A model generated the notes under the pieces. It was given only the letters and a program-made list of their open reading frames with translations. It was not told where the DNA came from and did no database searches. From positions 2,170,001-2,234,000 of the forward strand of contig NZ_LT907782.1 in NCBI RefSeq assembly GCF_900206265.1: 64,000 nucleotides of DNA, written 5' to 3'. The number at the start of each line of letters is the position of its first letter. The first letter of the stretch is position 1. Shown piece by piece: positions 8,753 through 17,718 of this stretch. This DNA comes from Nitrosomonas ureae (lineage in GTDB: Bacteria > Pseudomonadota > Gammaproteobacteria > Burkholderiales > Nitrosomonadaceae). The position numbers were made by a program, and so were the translations under genes.

Positions 8753-9448
8753 TTATTCGGCTTTCTCAATTAGTATATTTTTTGCTTCTTTGAGTTTACC
8801 AGCTATGGTGTCGTCGCTTATTCTAATGCCAAGCAAGTCAGCAGCCTTCTTAATTTCCTTTGCAAGTGCATGAGGCTGGATTAGATCATTCCTATATCCA
8901 TCTTTAGCCATAATACCGATGATGGTTAACAATGAGTTTCGTTCAGTGGTAGAAAGTGGTTTTTCTAAGTCGGATTTTTTTACTCTAAGTTCCAATAAAT
9001 CTTGTGCTGGTATCAAGGCATTGTCACACTCCGCCGTAAGCATGCTGGGCATATATTCATCAGGGCCTTCCACGTAATTGCTACGAGCAAAAAAACCCGG
9101 GGGAGTGGCTTTCATTGGTAGAAGATTATTAAGCAGGGTAATCGCTTCGATAATTACCATTGGATAGAAATCGATTTTTTTACTATTTAGATTAATCAGT
9201 TCCAAAGGAATTTGGATATAACCTTTGAAAGCGAAACCGCTAGTACAAATATGGTAATCACCCCGCTCAAGTTTAGGGAATGGTTCTTTATATAATATAA
9301 GGCTTTCATTAAACCACGCACACAAACGAATATCACCACGCGCCGCAAGCTCCATCACATCCATTCGAGTTATTTCCTGTCCATGTTCTGAAGTTAGAAA
9401 TTCTGCCGCTTCTTCAATACTGTAGTATCTTTTTAGCATTACATCCAT
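8753..9448 (-). CDS. Unrecognised satellite protein between integrase and AlpA
   Basis: A 231-aa protein I do not recognise. The N-terminus (RYYSIEEAAEFLTSEHGQEITRMDVMELAARGDIRL) looks like a helix-turn-helix of the kind used to place small regulators on DNA. The C-terminal 60 residues are helical (RNSLLTIIGIMAKDGYRNDL, then ADLLGIRISDDTIAGKLKEA) and resemble helical ends seen in other genomic-island proteins. It starts 12 bases after the integrase stop on the same strand, so it is probably in the integrase transcript. A second in-frame ATG three codons downstream is an alternative start. It may regulate or assist excision, but nothing in the sequence shows this directly. Confidence 0.7.
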   Translation of the reverse strand: MDVMLKRYYSIEEAAEFLTSEHGQEITRMDVMELAARGDIRLCAWFNESLILYKEPFPKLERGDYHICTSGFAFKGYIQIPLELINLNSKKIDFYPMVIIEAITLLNNLLPMKATPPGFFARSNYVEGPDEYMPSMLTAECDNALIPAQDLLELRVKKSDLEKPLSTTERNSLLTIIGIMAKDGYRNDLIQPHALAKEIKKAADLLGIRISDDTIAGKLKEAKNILIEKAE

Positions 9449-9460
9449 TTATGGTATTTA

Positions 9461-10645
9461 TTAGATTTTTTTTAACTTCGCAACATCTGCGCTATCTTTT
9501 AATCCCGCTGCCGTTAGCATTGCGCTAGTGGCCTTGTTAACCGAGTCCCTAACTGGATCAAGATCAAGTCGGGCATATATTGCAGTGGTGTTTTGATTCT
9601 TGTGATTAAGTGATTTTCCAATTATCGCCAATGATGCGCCTGTTTTAGCTTGCCAGCTTCCTAATGTTCGCCTTAAATCATGAATGCGTAGGTTATCGAT
9701 TCCAGCTCGCTCTAGGATGCGCTTCCAGCCTTTCTTTGGCTCCATTAGATGACCAGCCATACCGCTGCCGGGAAAAACGAATACAGCGCTATCTGAAGGC
9801 TTTCTGCTTTGCAATATCTCTAGTGCTTCAGGTGAGAGTGCTACTGTTTGAGGTGTGCCGTTCTTTGTTTCTTCAATACGCCATTCAGCTCGATCAAAAT
9901 TAATATCTTTCCAGCGCATAGACAAGACATTAGATCGCCTTGCACCTGTCAGCAATGACATCAGCACATAATCCCGGATTGTTTCGTTTTCTTCTTTTGC
10001 CACTGCCTGAAAGAATCGTGGCAGCTCATCGGATTGCAAGAAACGGTCACGGGATTGCTCGGGAAATTTTACTATTCCATGAGCTGGGTTCTCGCCTTTC
10101 CATATTCGCCATTCATTAATTGCTTTGTTGAATATAACATGAAGTAATTTAAGAACAATATTCGCGGTTACTTGCCCATTGCTACGACCTATCTTTTTAT
10201 GAAGTCGATCAACTTCTTCATGCCTGATTGTCGATAATTTTCTGTTATTCCAATCCGATAAATAAAGGCGATAGGTTGCCTTCGGTTTATCCGGTCGCCT
10301 GTTAAATGCCGCTCTACGCTCCATATATTCTTGAAATAAGTCACCTAAGGTCATTTCGCGTTTTGCAGCCCGTAACCGGTCAGCTGGGCTTTTGCCCTCA
10401 GCAATATCAGCATTTAGCTCTGAAGCCTTGCCTCTTGCTTGCTCGATGGCTAAATCTGGATAGCGCCCCAGCGTTATACGCTCGGGTCTACCATTTATTT
10501 TTCGATAAAGAATAAACGATTTTTTACCAGTAGCACCAACCCCAAGTCCCAGACCTTGCACCTTTAGGTCATAGTAATAAATCCAACCTTTTTCTGGTAT
10601 GGGTAAAGCTTCAATTGCTGCTTTTGTGAAATTAAATTTTGACAT
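9461..10645 (-). CDS. int: Tyrosine site-specific integrase (P4-type)
   Basis: A 394-aa tyrosine recombinase of the P4-like class. The N-terminal DUF4102 arm-binding domain (IYYYDLKVQGLGLGVGATGKKSFILY) is followed by the SAM-like core-binding domain and the catalytic domain. Catalytic residues are visible: Arg in TGARRSN near residue 236, His-x-x-Arg in HDLRRT near 321, His in LNHKNQNTT near 347 and Tyr in AIYARL near 357. The gene starts about 165 bases from a tRNA-Arg(CCU) 3' fragment, the expected type of attachment site for this class. It reads away from that site into the element. Length and domain order are normal. Confidence 0.95.
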   Translation of the reverse strand: MSKFNFTKAAIEALPIPEKGWIYYYDLKVQGLGLGVGATGKKSFILYRKINGRPERITLGRYPDLAIEQARGKASELNADIAEGKSPADRLRAAKREMTLGDLFQEYMERRAAFNRRPDKPKATYRLYLSDWNNRKLSTIRHEEVDRLHKKIGRSNGQVTANIVLKLLHVIFNKAINEWRIWKGENPAHGIVKFPEQSRDRFLQSDELPRFFQAVAKEENETIRDYVLMSLLTGARRSNVLSMRWKDINFDRAEWRIEETKNGTPQTVALSPEALEILQSRKPSDSAVFVFPGSGMAGHLMEPKKGWKRILERAGIDNLRIHDLRRTLGSWQAKTGASLAIIGKSLNHKNQNTTAIYARLDLDPVRDSVNKATSAMLTAAGLKDSADVAKLKKI

Positions 10646-10670
10646 AACATTTCAGCTCTTTAAGATTCTA

Positions 10671-10724
10671 TTGCTACCGTATTGCTACCTTTTTGGTAAA
10701 AATTGGTTAATTTTTGGTAGCAAT
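10671..10724. repeat. Three TTGCTACC repeats upstream of int
   Basis: TTGCTACC occurs at 10671-10678 and 10682-10689 in direct orientation, 11 bases apart, and as GGTAGCAAT in inverted orientation at 10716-10724. The 11-base spacing puts the direct copies on one face of the helix. The cluster lies between the integrase start (10645) and the attachment site (10810), where integrase arm sites, excisionase sites or an autoregulatory operator would be expected. The assignment is by position only. Confidence 0.5.
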
Positions 10725-10809
10725 AACCTAACGAAGAATGCTCTAATGATGAATGTTTGTCAATGGTTGTTAAGTTACATTAAGGGGTGGGTATATCTGG
10801 ACTTTGAAA

Positions 10810-10854
10810 CTCCTAAGGGGTAGGTCGCACGTTCGATTCGTGTTCAGGGTACCA
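10810..10854 (+). other. attR: 3' half of tRNA-Arg(CCU)
   Basis: These 45 bases fold as the 3' half of a tRNA. They start at an anticodon loop CTCCTAA (anticodon CCU), followed by the 3' anticodon stem, a five-base variable loop, a T arm with stem GCACG/CGTGT around loop TTCGATT, a seven-base acceptor strand, discriminator A and CCA. No matching 5' half is present upstream, so it is a fragment, not a gene. It resembles E. coli argW, a known phage integration target. With the integrase next to it, it is best read as attR; the intact tRNA and attL should lie left of this window. Confidence 0.78.
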
Positions 10855-10998
10855 ATAAAACAATAAGCTAGCAGGAAAAGTCGTTGAAAGTAAATGAGCT
10901 GGAGTTACATTGGGTTGCGTAGTTCAAAAAACTGCTATTCAGATGGATTATCGATTCGTATCTTATTATTAGTCGGAAATTGAATTACTTCGTTTGAT

Positions 10999-11310
10999 TT
11001 ATGATTTTTCTTTTTCGGTTTTTTTCAAGATGAAGTCGGTATATTTTTGAACCAGCGCAAATTCTTTTTCAAATAGAGAACCAAGAACTTAAAACTTCAT
11101 TTCTCCTTTTTTCATTTCGTATTCGTCTCCCCACTTTGTAACTATATGTACAACGTTGGTAATTGTTGGAATTGATTTTGATTTGTGACATGCCGACGCA
11201 CTTTTAGATTTAGCAGCCTGATGAACTCCTTTGAGAATTTCTGATTTCGCCTCTTTTGCAAGGTGACCGTGTTCAAAATCGTTCAAAGACGACCGGCATA
11301 TTTCCTGCAT
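10999..11310 (-). pseudogene. Small unrecognised gene with an internal stop
   Basis: The frame from ATG 11310 encodes 73 residues (MQEICRSSLNDFEHGHLA at the start, EYEMKKGEMKF at the end) and stops with TAA at 11089-11091. The same frame then continues for 29 sense codons (including LFEKEFALVQKYTDFILKK) to a second TAA at 10999. The frame is also open about ten codons upstream of the ATG. The continuation looks like ordinary charged helical protein, so an AAA-to-TAA change is plausible. No family is recognised and no strong ribosome-binding site is visible. It may be chance open sequence. Confidence 0.35.
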
Positions 11311-11551
11311 AAACAGGTATTTTTTTAGCCTAACGATCGGCCATTATAAAGTACGGATGCAAGAAAACCGCGGCTATGGGGCGCGGACATATAAGTTGTT
11401 GGAAGTGTGTTGAGCACTTGAGCAAAAGAATAATCGCTAAATCAATAACGATGTCAATCTTATTGCTGATTCTTGCGTTTGATTCAAAAACTTTTTGATA
11501 TACTGAAAATTCTAGCAAAATCAATTAACAGTGAAGCTGTTAGGTTGTTAC

Positions 11552-11809
11552 ATGGAATATTCAATAGCTAAGTTTCTTTTAATTATTTTAATAATGGCTT
11601 TCGCAAATATGTGCGCAGCTTTATATTTTAGCAATGTGGACAGAAAGAAAGCCGGTGCGGCAGCGTTCTGGTCGGCAATGCTTGTTCTAATCAATGCATT
11701 TACAATCATTAATTATGTAGAAAACAACATCTATATTGCAGCTGCTGTTATTGGCACGTATTTAGGCACGTTTGGAACAATCAAATGGCAAAAAGCAAGA
11801 ACACTTTAG
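11552..11809 (+). CDS. Small membrane protein of unknown function
   Basis: An 85-aa protein with about three hydrophobic segments: FLLIILIMAFANMCAALYF near residues 7-25, AFWSAMLVLINAFTIINYV near 37-55, and IYIAAAVIGTYLGTFGTI near 60-77. It ends in the basic tail KWQKARTL. The start at ATG 11552 is chosen because TTAGG lies about eight bases upstream and the protein then begins directly before the first membrane segment; a GTG at 11531 is an alternative. It stands alone and is followed by a strong hairpin. The family is not recognised. Confidence 0.6.
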   Translation: MEYSIAKFLLIILIMAFANMCAALYFSNVDRKKAGAAAFWSAMLVLINAFTIINYVENNIYIAAAVIGTYLGTFGTIKWQKARTL

Positions 11810-11859
11810 ATGAATATTCGACATCAGCATGAAACGATAGGTATCTGCTAATCGCTTAT

Positions 11860-11898
11860 ATAAATCGGCCAGCATCAAAAATACGCTGGCCGATTTAT
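11860..11898. terminator. Bidirectional hairpin terminator
   Basis: A perfect 14-base inverted repeat (ATAAATCGGCCAGC and its complement) encloses an 11-base loop. It lies between two convergent genes, the membrane protein ending at 11809 and the periplasmic protein ending at 11916, so it probably ends transcription from both sides. Runs of T after the stem are short. Confidence 0.75.
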
Positions 11899-11915
11899 AA
11901 CTCCTTGTAAATAAA

Positions 11916-12179
11916 CTAGTCTAGGTTATTTTTAATTTCTGATGATTTATCCTTAATTGCATCTTTGGCTTCTTCCGCCCGGTTACCAATTTTTTGTTTC
12001 GCGCACTCAGCATCCGTACCGGTACAAGTTGATTCCTCAACACGATTAACTGCCTTTTTTGCATCTCGTTTAATATCATCTTTAGTTGCCTGAGCTTTTT
12101 CTGATATTGTTTCGGCCGAGTGTGCAGTTGAAAAAAACAAGCATACAGCCAATATCAATAATAAATTTAATAGTTTCAT
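11916..12179 (-). CDS. Small secreted helical protein, unknown
   Basis: A protein of about 87 aa from ATG 12179, chosen because GGAGAG lies seven bases before it; an ATG further upstream has no such site. The N-terminus MKLLNLLLILAVCLFFSTA followed by HSAE is a Sec signal peptide with likely cleavage after HSA. The mature part is charged and helical with a pair of cysteines (ESTCTGTDAECAKQ) that could form a disulfide, then a Lys/Glu-rich tail (RAEEAKDAIKDKSSE). This suggests a small periplasmic protein, possibly stress related, but no family is recognised. Confidence 0.65.
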   Translation of the reverse strand: MKLLNLLLILAVCLFFSTAHSAETISEKAQATKDDIKRDAKKAVNRVEESTCTGTDAECAKQKIGNRAEEAKDAIKDKSSEIKNNLD

Positions 12180-12548
12180 TTCAATCTCTCCATAATTTAA
12201 ATCACGCACAAAAGGTGCTTTTTAATTATGCCTGTTAGCACAAGAGCCATCGGTGCGATAAATAACATTGCTGAGATTTTATGATTGCGAGAGAGCTTAT
12301 TGAATTATTTGTTTCTGGGAAAAATTTGCCAAACCCGATTCTTTGCCTTTCGTTGAATTTAATTTTGCAAAATTTGACGTGTTTCTTCGGTTTCTCGCGG
12401 CTTTCGCCAATTCATTATAGGAAGTTATTGAATTTTGCGAATATCATAAGTCGATTGCCCTATTTAATTTCTTTCTATTAGGAAGTATGATTGCCAAGGC
12501 CATATAAAGAATATGGTTAAGAACAATTTAAATTAAATATATTTTAAA
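12180..12548. other. Non-coding gap, nothing recognised
   Basis: About 370 bases of AT-rich sequence between two genes that read away from each other. It should hold promoters for both, but I see no clear paired -35 and -10 elements. An open frame at 12281-12481 has no coding character or ribosome-binding site. Confidence 0.4.
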
Positions 12549-13172
12549 ATGGCAAGAATATTATCTATAACATGTTTTGCGTCATTGTTCTTACTGTTGT
12601 CTTCAGCAATGGCCAGTGATCAGAACCAGAAGGCTGAGGTAGCAAAAGAAAAAGCTGAGATTCTAGAAGAGAAAGCTTCATCTGAAGGAAGCAAAACCTC
12701 TCCTGCTCCGAAGGAGCTTATTACAAAACCCCAAGTTCAGGCTGTCGATCCAACCGGCGATGAACCAATGGACGATGCGATTACTTGCCTTGCACGCACT
12801 ATTTACTGGGAAGCAAGGGGTATGACCACTACGGGAATGGAAGTAGTTGCAAACGTTGTGATGAATCGGGTCGGTCATGAGGGATTTCCGGAAACTGTAT
12901 GTGGAGTGGTTAAACAAGGACAAGAGCAAGGTGCTTGTCAATTTTCGTGGTGGTGTGACGGTCGTCCGGATGACGCAAAAGAGGATGAGTCTTATGCGAC
13001 TGCAAAAGATATAACTCGCAAGGCTTTAAATCGTCAGCTTAAGGACAGAACAAATGGAGCCTTATATTTTCACCATAGAAAGGTAGCCCCATCTTGGTCT
13101 AATGAATATATGAAGACGGTTGAAGTTGAAGATTTTCTTTTCTATAAACCTGCTGGCGCAAAAGCTAAGTAG
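12549..13172 (+). CDS. SleB-type cell wall hydrolase, secreted
   Basis: A 207-aa secreted protein. Residues 1-22 (ending LLLSSAMA) form a signal peptide. Residues about 25-70 are a charged, low-complexity linker. Residues about 80-195 form a Hydrolase_2/SleB domain: CLARTIYWEARGMTTTGMEV with the conserved Glu of the family, then VVMNRV, CQFSWWCDG and GALYFHH. Family members hydrolyse peptidoglycan, acting as lytic enzymes in spore germination or in wall remodelling of non-spore formers. Here it should act in the periplasm. It stands alone, with no recognisable partner gene. Confidence 0.82.
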   Translation: MARILSITCFASLFLLLSSAMASDQNQKAEVAKEKAEILEEKASSEGSKTSPAPKELITKPQVQAVDPTGDEPMDDAITCLARTIYWEARGMTTTGMEVVANVVMNRVGHEGFPETVCGVVKQGQEQGACQFSWWCDGRPDDAKEDESYATAKDITRKALNRQLKDRTNGALYFHHRKVAPSWSNEYMKTVEVEDFLFYKPAGAKAK

Positions 13173-13473
13173 GGCTTCAGATTGATATATCACTTTGCAA
13201 CCTCGGAAATATCTTCATAAAATATTTATGGAATCCTGCAGAAGTGAGTTAAAAAACATTATTGGGAAGACAGGGCATGACTATGATAATGATCTTCTAT
13301 AATCGACAGAGACAGCAAGAACGATAGGAGTATCTACCACCAGCGCATTTTCGCAGCGATATCATGCCAATCTAGCCGCAGCTTAATCGTATGAACCCCA
13401 TCCTTGACAGCACACAACAGAGGGTGACCGCACACCCGGTTTGAAGGTATCCCAAATTGATGTAACGCCTCCA
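13173..13473. other. Intergenic gap, nothing recognised
   Basis: About 300 bases between the hydrolase and the end of the second hsdR, which converge here. No gene, hairpin or repeat stands out. It may be the left boundary of the second restriction locus. Confidence 0.4.
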
Positions 13474-16400
13474 TTAGATTTGCCCACCCACGCCTTTAAA
13501 CTTCTCGACAAAAGCAGCGATTTTCTGGAACGCGCTTTGCTTTTTGGTCAGGTACTGCGGATTCAGTGGGCTCATCTTGGGCAGAATGGCATTGAGCTCA
13601 GTACCATTGTCACTGGCAAATTCGCGTTTTAGTGAGGTGGCGATATAACGTTTGGCCTCCTCAATATTCAGGCTCTCGCTACTAATCAGTTTTTGTGCCT
13701 CTCGTTGTTGTTCCGCTTGTGCAAAAGTGAAGAAAGCATCAATAACACTGGCTTTATCGCCAAGCTTGTCCAAGTCGGTCTGGTTAATAAAATCAACCAG
13801 CAAACTCTCTTTGGCGCGGTTACCCAGGCTGGCACGAATCACCCGGCGCACGTCTTCAACCAGTGCTGCTTTATCTTTAATCTTCTTATTATTTTCAAAA
13901 ATTAGTTCCAGAATATAGTCCAGGTTGATCTCTTGTGACTTCAGCAGATCTACTTCAAAGACCACATCATCCCAATCAATAGTGGATTTTTCTTTTTCAG
14001 CGGCAGATTTTTCCCGGCGTAGCCAGTCGCGTATATCGTTATAGGTGGAGCGATAATCTTGAATTTTCCGTTCGGTGGGTATTCTGATGGCTTGCAGTGC
14101 GTCCAGGTCCTCATCGTTTAAATAATGCTTGGCCTTAAATGCCTCGACCGCCGCTGGGTCATTTATGTCGACGTTTTGCAAGGCCTTCAGGCTGGCGAAT
14201 TCATCGTAGTTTTGCAGCACGTTCTCCACGCGCAAATATTCGCCAAATAGTTTCGCAAAGGCCTTTTTGTCCGCCTCTTTTTCAATGGCGCAGGGGTCGG
14301 GAAAGCGCTGCTCCAGCTCCCTCACCACTTCCACAAAGCCACGCCGCGCTTCACCGGTCACCACATCGGTGAAGCCTTCCATGTATTCCTTGTAGCTTTT
14401 CTCCAGCACCACGTTTTTGGTGTTTTTATCGCCAAACAAGGTAATGGCATCAACGGTAGCTTGTTCCAAATCGCGGAAAGTAACGATGTTGCCAAAGGTT
14501 TTGGTAGCATCGAAAATACGGTTGGTGCGCGAATAAGCCTGTAGTAAACCGTGGTAACGCAAGTTTTTATCCACAAACAAGGTATTCAGGGTGGGGGCAT
14601 CAAATCCGGTTAAGAACATACCCACCACAATCAACAAGTCAATTTCCTGGTTTTTCACCTTGAGCGCAAGATCGCGGTAATAGTTTTGAAATCCGTTACC
14701 ATCTACACCAAAATTGTTTTTAAACAGCGCGTTATAGTCAGTGATGGCCGCGCTTAAAAACTCTTTGGCGCTGCTGTTCATGGCTAAAACATCAAAGCTT
14801 TCATCCTGAATATCGCCGACGGCATCCTGTTCTTCATTGGCTGCAAAGGAGAAGATGGTGGCGACTTTCAGCGGTTTATCGCTGCCTTCTTGTAATTTCT
14901 TCAACGACTCGTAATACAGCTTGGCGGCGTCCACATTGCTCACGGCAAACATAGCATTAAAGCCTTTGGCTCCTGCCTGCAAGCGATGGGTTTTTTGCCG
15001 GAAGTTATTCAGAATGTACTGTGAAATTTCGCGGATACGGTCGGGGTGCAACAAAGCTTGCTTGTTCTCCGCCGCGCTGAGCTTTTTCTCGTCCTGCTCG
15101 GTTTCAATGGCTTTGAACTGCGGGCGCACATCGTTGTAGTCCACCTTGAATTTGAGCACTTTTTCATCGCGAATCGCATCGGTGATCACATACGCATGCA
15201 GCTCACGGCCAAACACGCTGGCCGTGGTATCTGCGCCGAGCGCGTTCTGCGGGAAAATCGGTGTGCCGGTAAAACCGAACTGATAGAACTTTTTAAACTT
15301 TCTCTTCAGGTTTTTCTGTGCTTCGCCAAACTGACTGCGGTGGCATTCATCAAAAATAAAAACCACTTGCTTATTGTAAATGGGCAAGTCGTTTTCACTT
15401 TTCATCAAGTTGTTGAGTTTCTGGATAGTGGTGACGATGATCTTGTTGTCGTCCTTATCCAGGTTGCGCTTGAGTCCGGCGGTGCTGTCCGAGCCATTGA
15501 CGCTATCCGGCGAAAAGCGCTGATACTCCTTCATGGTCTGGTAATCGAGGTCTTTTCGATCCACCACAAAAAACACTTTGTCGATAAAATCCAGTTCCGT
15601 CGCCAAACGTGCCGCTTTAAAACTGGTCAGGGTCTTACCCGAGCCAGTGGTGTGCCAGATATAGCCGCCACTTTCGGGCTTGCTCCAATTTTTGGCTTCA
15701 TATGAACTGTTGATCTTCCATAAAATGCGCTCAGTGGCAGCAATCTGGTAAGGGCGCATCACCAGCAGCGTGTTGCTGACATCAAACACCGAATAATGCA
15801 GCAGCACATTGAGCAACGTGTTTTTCTGAAAGAAGGTGGCAGTAAAGTCTTTTAAATCTTTGATCAGGCTGTTATCCGCCTTTGCCCAATTCATGGTGAA
15901 ATCGAAGCTGTTTTTGTTGCGCTGGGTGGTGTTAGCAAAATAACGGCTATCGGTGCCGTTGGAAATCACAAACAGCTGTAAATACTTGAACAAGGAATGT
16001 TCGCCGTTAAAGCTCTCTTTGCTGTAGCGATGCACTTGATTAAAGGCCTCGCGAATCGCTACGCCGCGCTTTTTCAACTCCACCTGCACCAGTGGCAGGC
16101 CGTTGACCAGCACCGTCACGTCGTAGCGGTTAGCGTGCGACCCTGTTTGCTCAAACTGCTTGATCACCTGCACTTTATTGCGAGCAATGTTCTTTTTATC
16201 CAGCAAGTAGATGTTCTGGATGCGACCATCGTCAAACACAAAATCATGGATATAGTCGTCGTGAATTTTGCGAGTTTTATCGACGATGCTATCGCTGGGC
16301 TTATCCAGCCAGGTCTCCACCAAACGCAGCCACTCACCGCCGGAAAACCGGGTGTTATTCAGCGTTTGCAACTGCTCGCGCACGTTGGCCAGCAGCTTAT

Positions 16401-16602
16401 CGAGCGTGTTTAAACCAGGGACATACTCGTAGCCCTGATTCTGCAAATCCTGAATGAATTCACGTTCCAAATCGTACTCGCTCTGGTAGCTTTCAGCGAC
16501 TTTCCATTCCTTGGTGTATTTATCCAGAACGATAAAGCTGTTTGATTCGGCAATGGTTTTATATTCTTTCATTTGTTTACCTTCAACAAACTCGCTTATC
16601 AA
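13474..16602 (-). CDS. hsdR: Type I restriction enzyme R subunit, EcoR124-like
   Basis: A 1042-aa motor-nuclease subunit, close in length to EcoR124I HsdR. The nuclease domain shows [21 protein letters not shown] near residues 155-176 (D...ExK). The helicase has Walker A TTGSGKT near residue 320, [12 protein letters not shown] near 420, a GFTGTPIF motif and [10 protein letters not shown]. The C-terminal helical part is complete. The first ATG overlaps the stop of the anticodon nuclease gene by four bases; a second ATG at 16572 ([11 protein letters not shown]) matches the usual family start better. It is the last gene of a locus whose hsdM has an in-frame stop, so its activity is uncertain although its own frame is intact. 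Confidence 0.94.
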   Translation of the reverse strand: MISEFVEGKQMKEYKTIAESNSFIVLDKYTKEWKVAESYQSEYDLEREFIQDLQNQGYEYVPGLNTLDKLLANVREQLQTLNNTRFSGGEWLRLVETWLDKPSDSIVDKTRKIHDDYIHDFVFDDGRIQNIYLLDKKNIARNKVQVIKQFEQTGSHANRYDVTVLVNGLPLVQVELKKRGVAIREAFNQVHRYSKESFNGEHSLFKYLQLFVISNGTDSRYFANTTQRNKNSFDFTMNWAKADNSLIKDLKDFTATFFQKNTLLNVLLHYSVFDVSNTLLVMRPYQIAATERILWKINSSYEAKNWSKPESGGYIWHTTGSGKTLTSFKAARLATELDFIDKVFFVVDRKDLDYQTMKEYQRFSPDSVNGSDSTAGLKRNLDKDDNKIIVTTIQKLNNLMKSENDLPIYNKQVVFIFDECHRSQFGEAQKNLKRKFKKFYQFGFTGTPIFPQNALGADTTASVFGRELHAYVITDAIRDEKVLKFKVDYNDVRPQFKAIETEQDEKKLSAAENKQALLHPDRIREISQYILNNFRQKTHRLQAGAKGFNAMFAVSNVDAAKLYYESLKKLQEGSDKPLKVATIFSFAANEEQDAVGDIQDESFDVLAMNSSAKEFLSAAITDYNALFKNNFGVDGNGFQNYYRDLALKVKNQEIDLLIVVGMFLTGFDAPTLNTLFVDKNLRYHGLLQAYSRTNRIFDATKTFGNIVTFRDLEQATVDAITLFGDKNTKNVVLEKSYKEYMEGFTDVVTGEARRGFVEVVRELEQRFPDPCAIEKEADKKAFAKLFGEYLRVENVLQNYDEFASLKALQNVDINDPAAVEAFKAKHYLNDEDLDALQAIRIPTERKIQDYRSTYNDIRDWLRREKSAAEKEKSTIDWDDVVFEVDLLKSQEINLDYILELIFENNKKIKDKAALVEDVRRVIRASLGNRAKESLLVDFINQTDLDKLGDKASVIDAFFTFAQAEQQREAQKLISSESLNIEEAKRYIATSLKREFASDNGTELNAILPKMSPLNPQYLTKKQSAFQKIAAFVEKFKGVGGQI

Positions 16603-17717
16603 CTTGAGCGCGAATCAAAGCGATACATTTCGCTGATTTGTCGAACCAAGTACGCCAAAACTCGTTTGTCATCTTCTGTAAGTTCAGCTACTTCTTCGCC
16701 GGCGTGTTTTGAGTGGCTGGAGATATTGATAATTCGAGCCTCATACGGATTTGGCCTCCCATCATCGGTCTTTGGCAACAGATCGCCCCAATTCTGATAG
16801 CCGAGAAATGTAGAGGTCTTTTCTAAGATGTTTCTTAGAAAGTTAAAGTGATACTTGCTTACTTGGCCGCTCTCAATGGCCTTTTCGAGCTCTAATTTCA
16901 GAAAGAGATGGTATGAAAACGGCGAGTCATCGGACTGGTTAATTAGCTCATAGGTGCCATCATCGAGCTTTTTCATCCGATACTTGCCAGAACTCTTTAG
17001 TTCGTTGTGCAAGACGTTGTAAAAAAGCGGGTTGTGGGTGGTGATGATAAATTTGATATCCGATTCATTTGACTTGATAAGTTGGGCCAGATCTACTGCC
17101 AACTCAATCAAATGGTTTTCATCCAACGAGCTAACAGGATCATCAATGAAAACGTACTCCAAATTATTAAAAGCATCCGTTGATCGATCGGCAGCTTCAG
17201 CAATGTTTAATTCGGAAATCATCTGCTCAATCAGCGAATGAAACACGCTCCAAATGAAATTGCTTTCCTCACCCTTGGAAATCTTAATATTTGCTTCTTG
17301 CTCAATATTGCCACGCTCGAATGAAAAGCTGACTGCTGAAAAATCCGAATTAAAACGTGGTGTTAATTTTTCATTGGTGTAATGCTGAAAAATAGCGATA
17401 ATGTTCTGATCTTGGCCTTGTTCCTCAAGTACCCATCGAGTGAAAACATTTGTATGGATTCTTAATTTTGGTTCGACATCAAGCCGCAAATCGTTATCCC
17501 AATAGAACAAATCTTCCGTAAAAGCACTGTAATAAAGGATTTTCTTTTGCGCTAGCTCTGATTGTTGTACATCTTCAGTATCAGTTTTTGGCGCAATTAA
17601 ATCTTTGAATTCGCGGGATAGTCGAGTTTTACCCGTGCCATTAAAGGCATAGATTAACTGCACTTTTTTTTTGGCGTCTTTCAGCTGCTGCGCTATTTCC
17701 GTCAGCGTCTTGCTCAT
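16599..17717 (-). CDS. prrC: PrrC-like anticodon nuclease linked to a type I system
   Basis: A 372-aa protein with an ABC-type ATPase and a C-terminal nuclease-like region. Walker A is AFNGTGKT at residues 24-31, Walker B with the signature-like region is [13 protein letters not shown] near 190-202, and the H-loop is FIITTHNP near 223-230. The C-terminus has R295-x3-E299 and His335 or His338, the same kind of R-x3-E...H triad that forms the active site of PrrC and RloC tRNA anticodon nucleases. The position between hsdS and hsdR matches E. coli prrC, which is held silent by the restriction complex and released when a phage inhibits it. The ATG follows hsdS by one base. Codons 16-18 are an A9 run. 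The target tRNA is not predictable. Confidence 0.8.
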   Translation of the reverse strand: MSKTLTEIAQQLKDAKKKVQLIYAFNGTGKTRLSREFKDLIAPKTDTEDVQQSELAQKKILYYSAFTEDLFYWDNDLRLDVEPKLRIHTNVFTRWVLEEQGQDQNIIAIFQHYTNEKLTPRFNSDFSAVSFSFERGNIEQEANIKISKGEESNFIWSVFHSLIEQMISELNIAEAADRSTDAFNNLEYVFIDDPVSSLDENHLIELAVDLAQLIKSNESDIKFIITTHNPLFYNVLHNELKSSGKYRMKKLDDGTYELINQSDDSPFSYHLFLKLELEKAIESGQVSKYHFNFLRNILEKTSTFLGYQNWGDLLPKTDDGRPNPYEARIINISSHSKHAGEEVAELTEDDKRVLAYLVRQISEMYRFDSRSS

Positions 17718-17718
17718 G

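Noticed and set aside
11330..11524. A 64-codon minus-strand frame
   Set aside because: No start signal, low-complexity AT-rich sequence, no family.
15046..15705. A 219-codon plus-strand frame inside the second hsdR
   Set aside because: Antisense to the helicase motifs of HsdR; no start signal.
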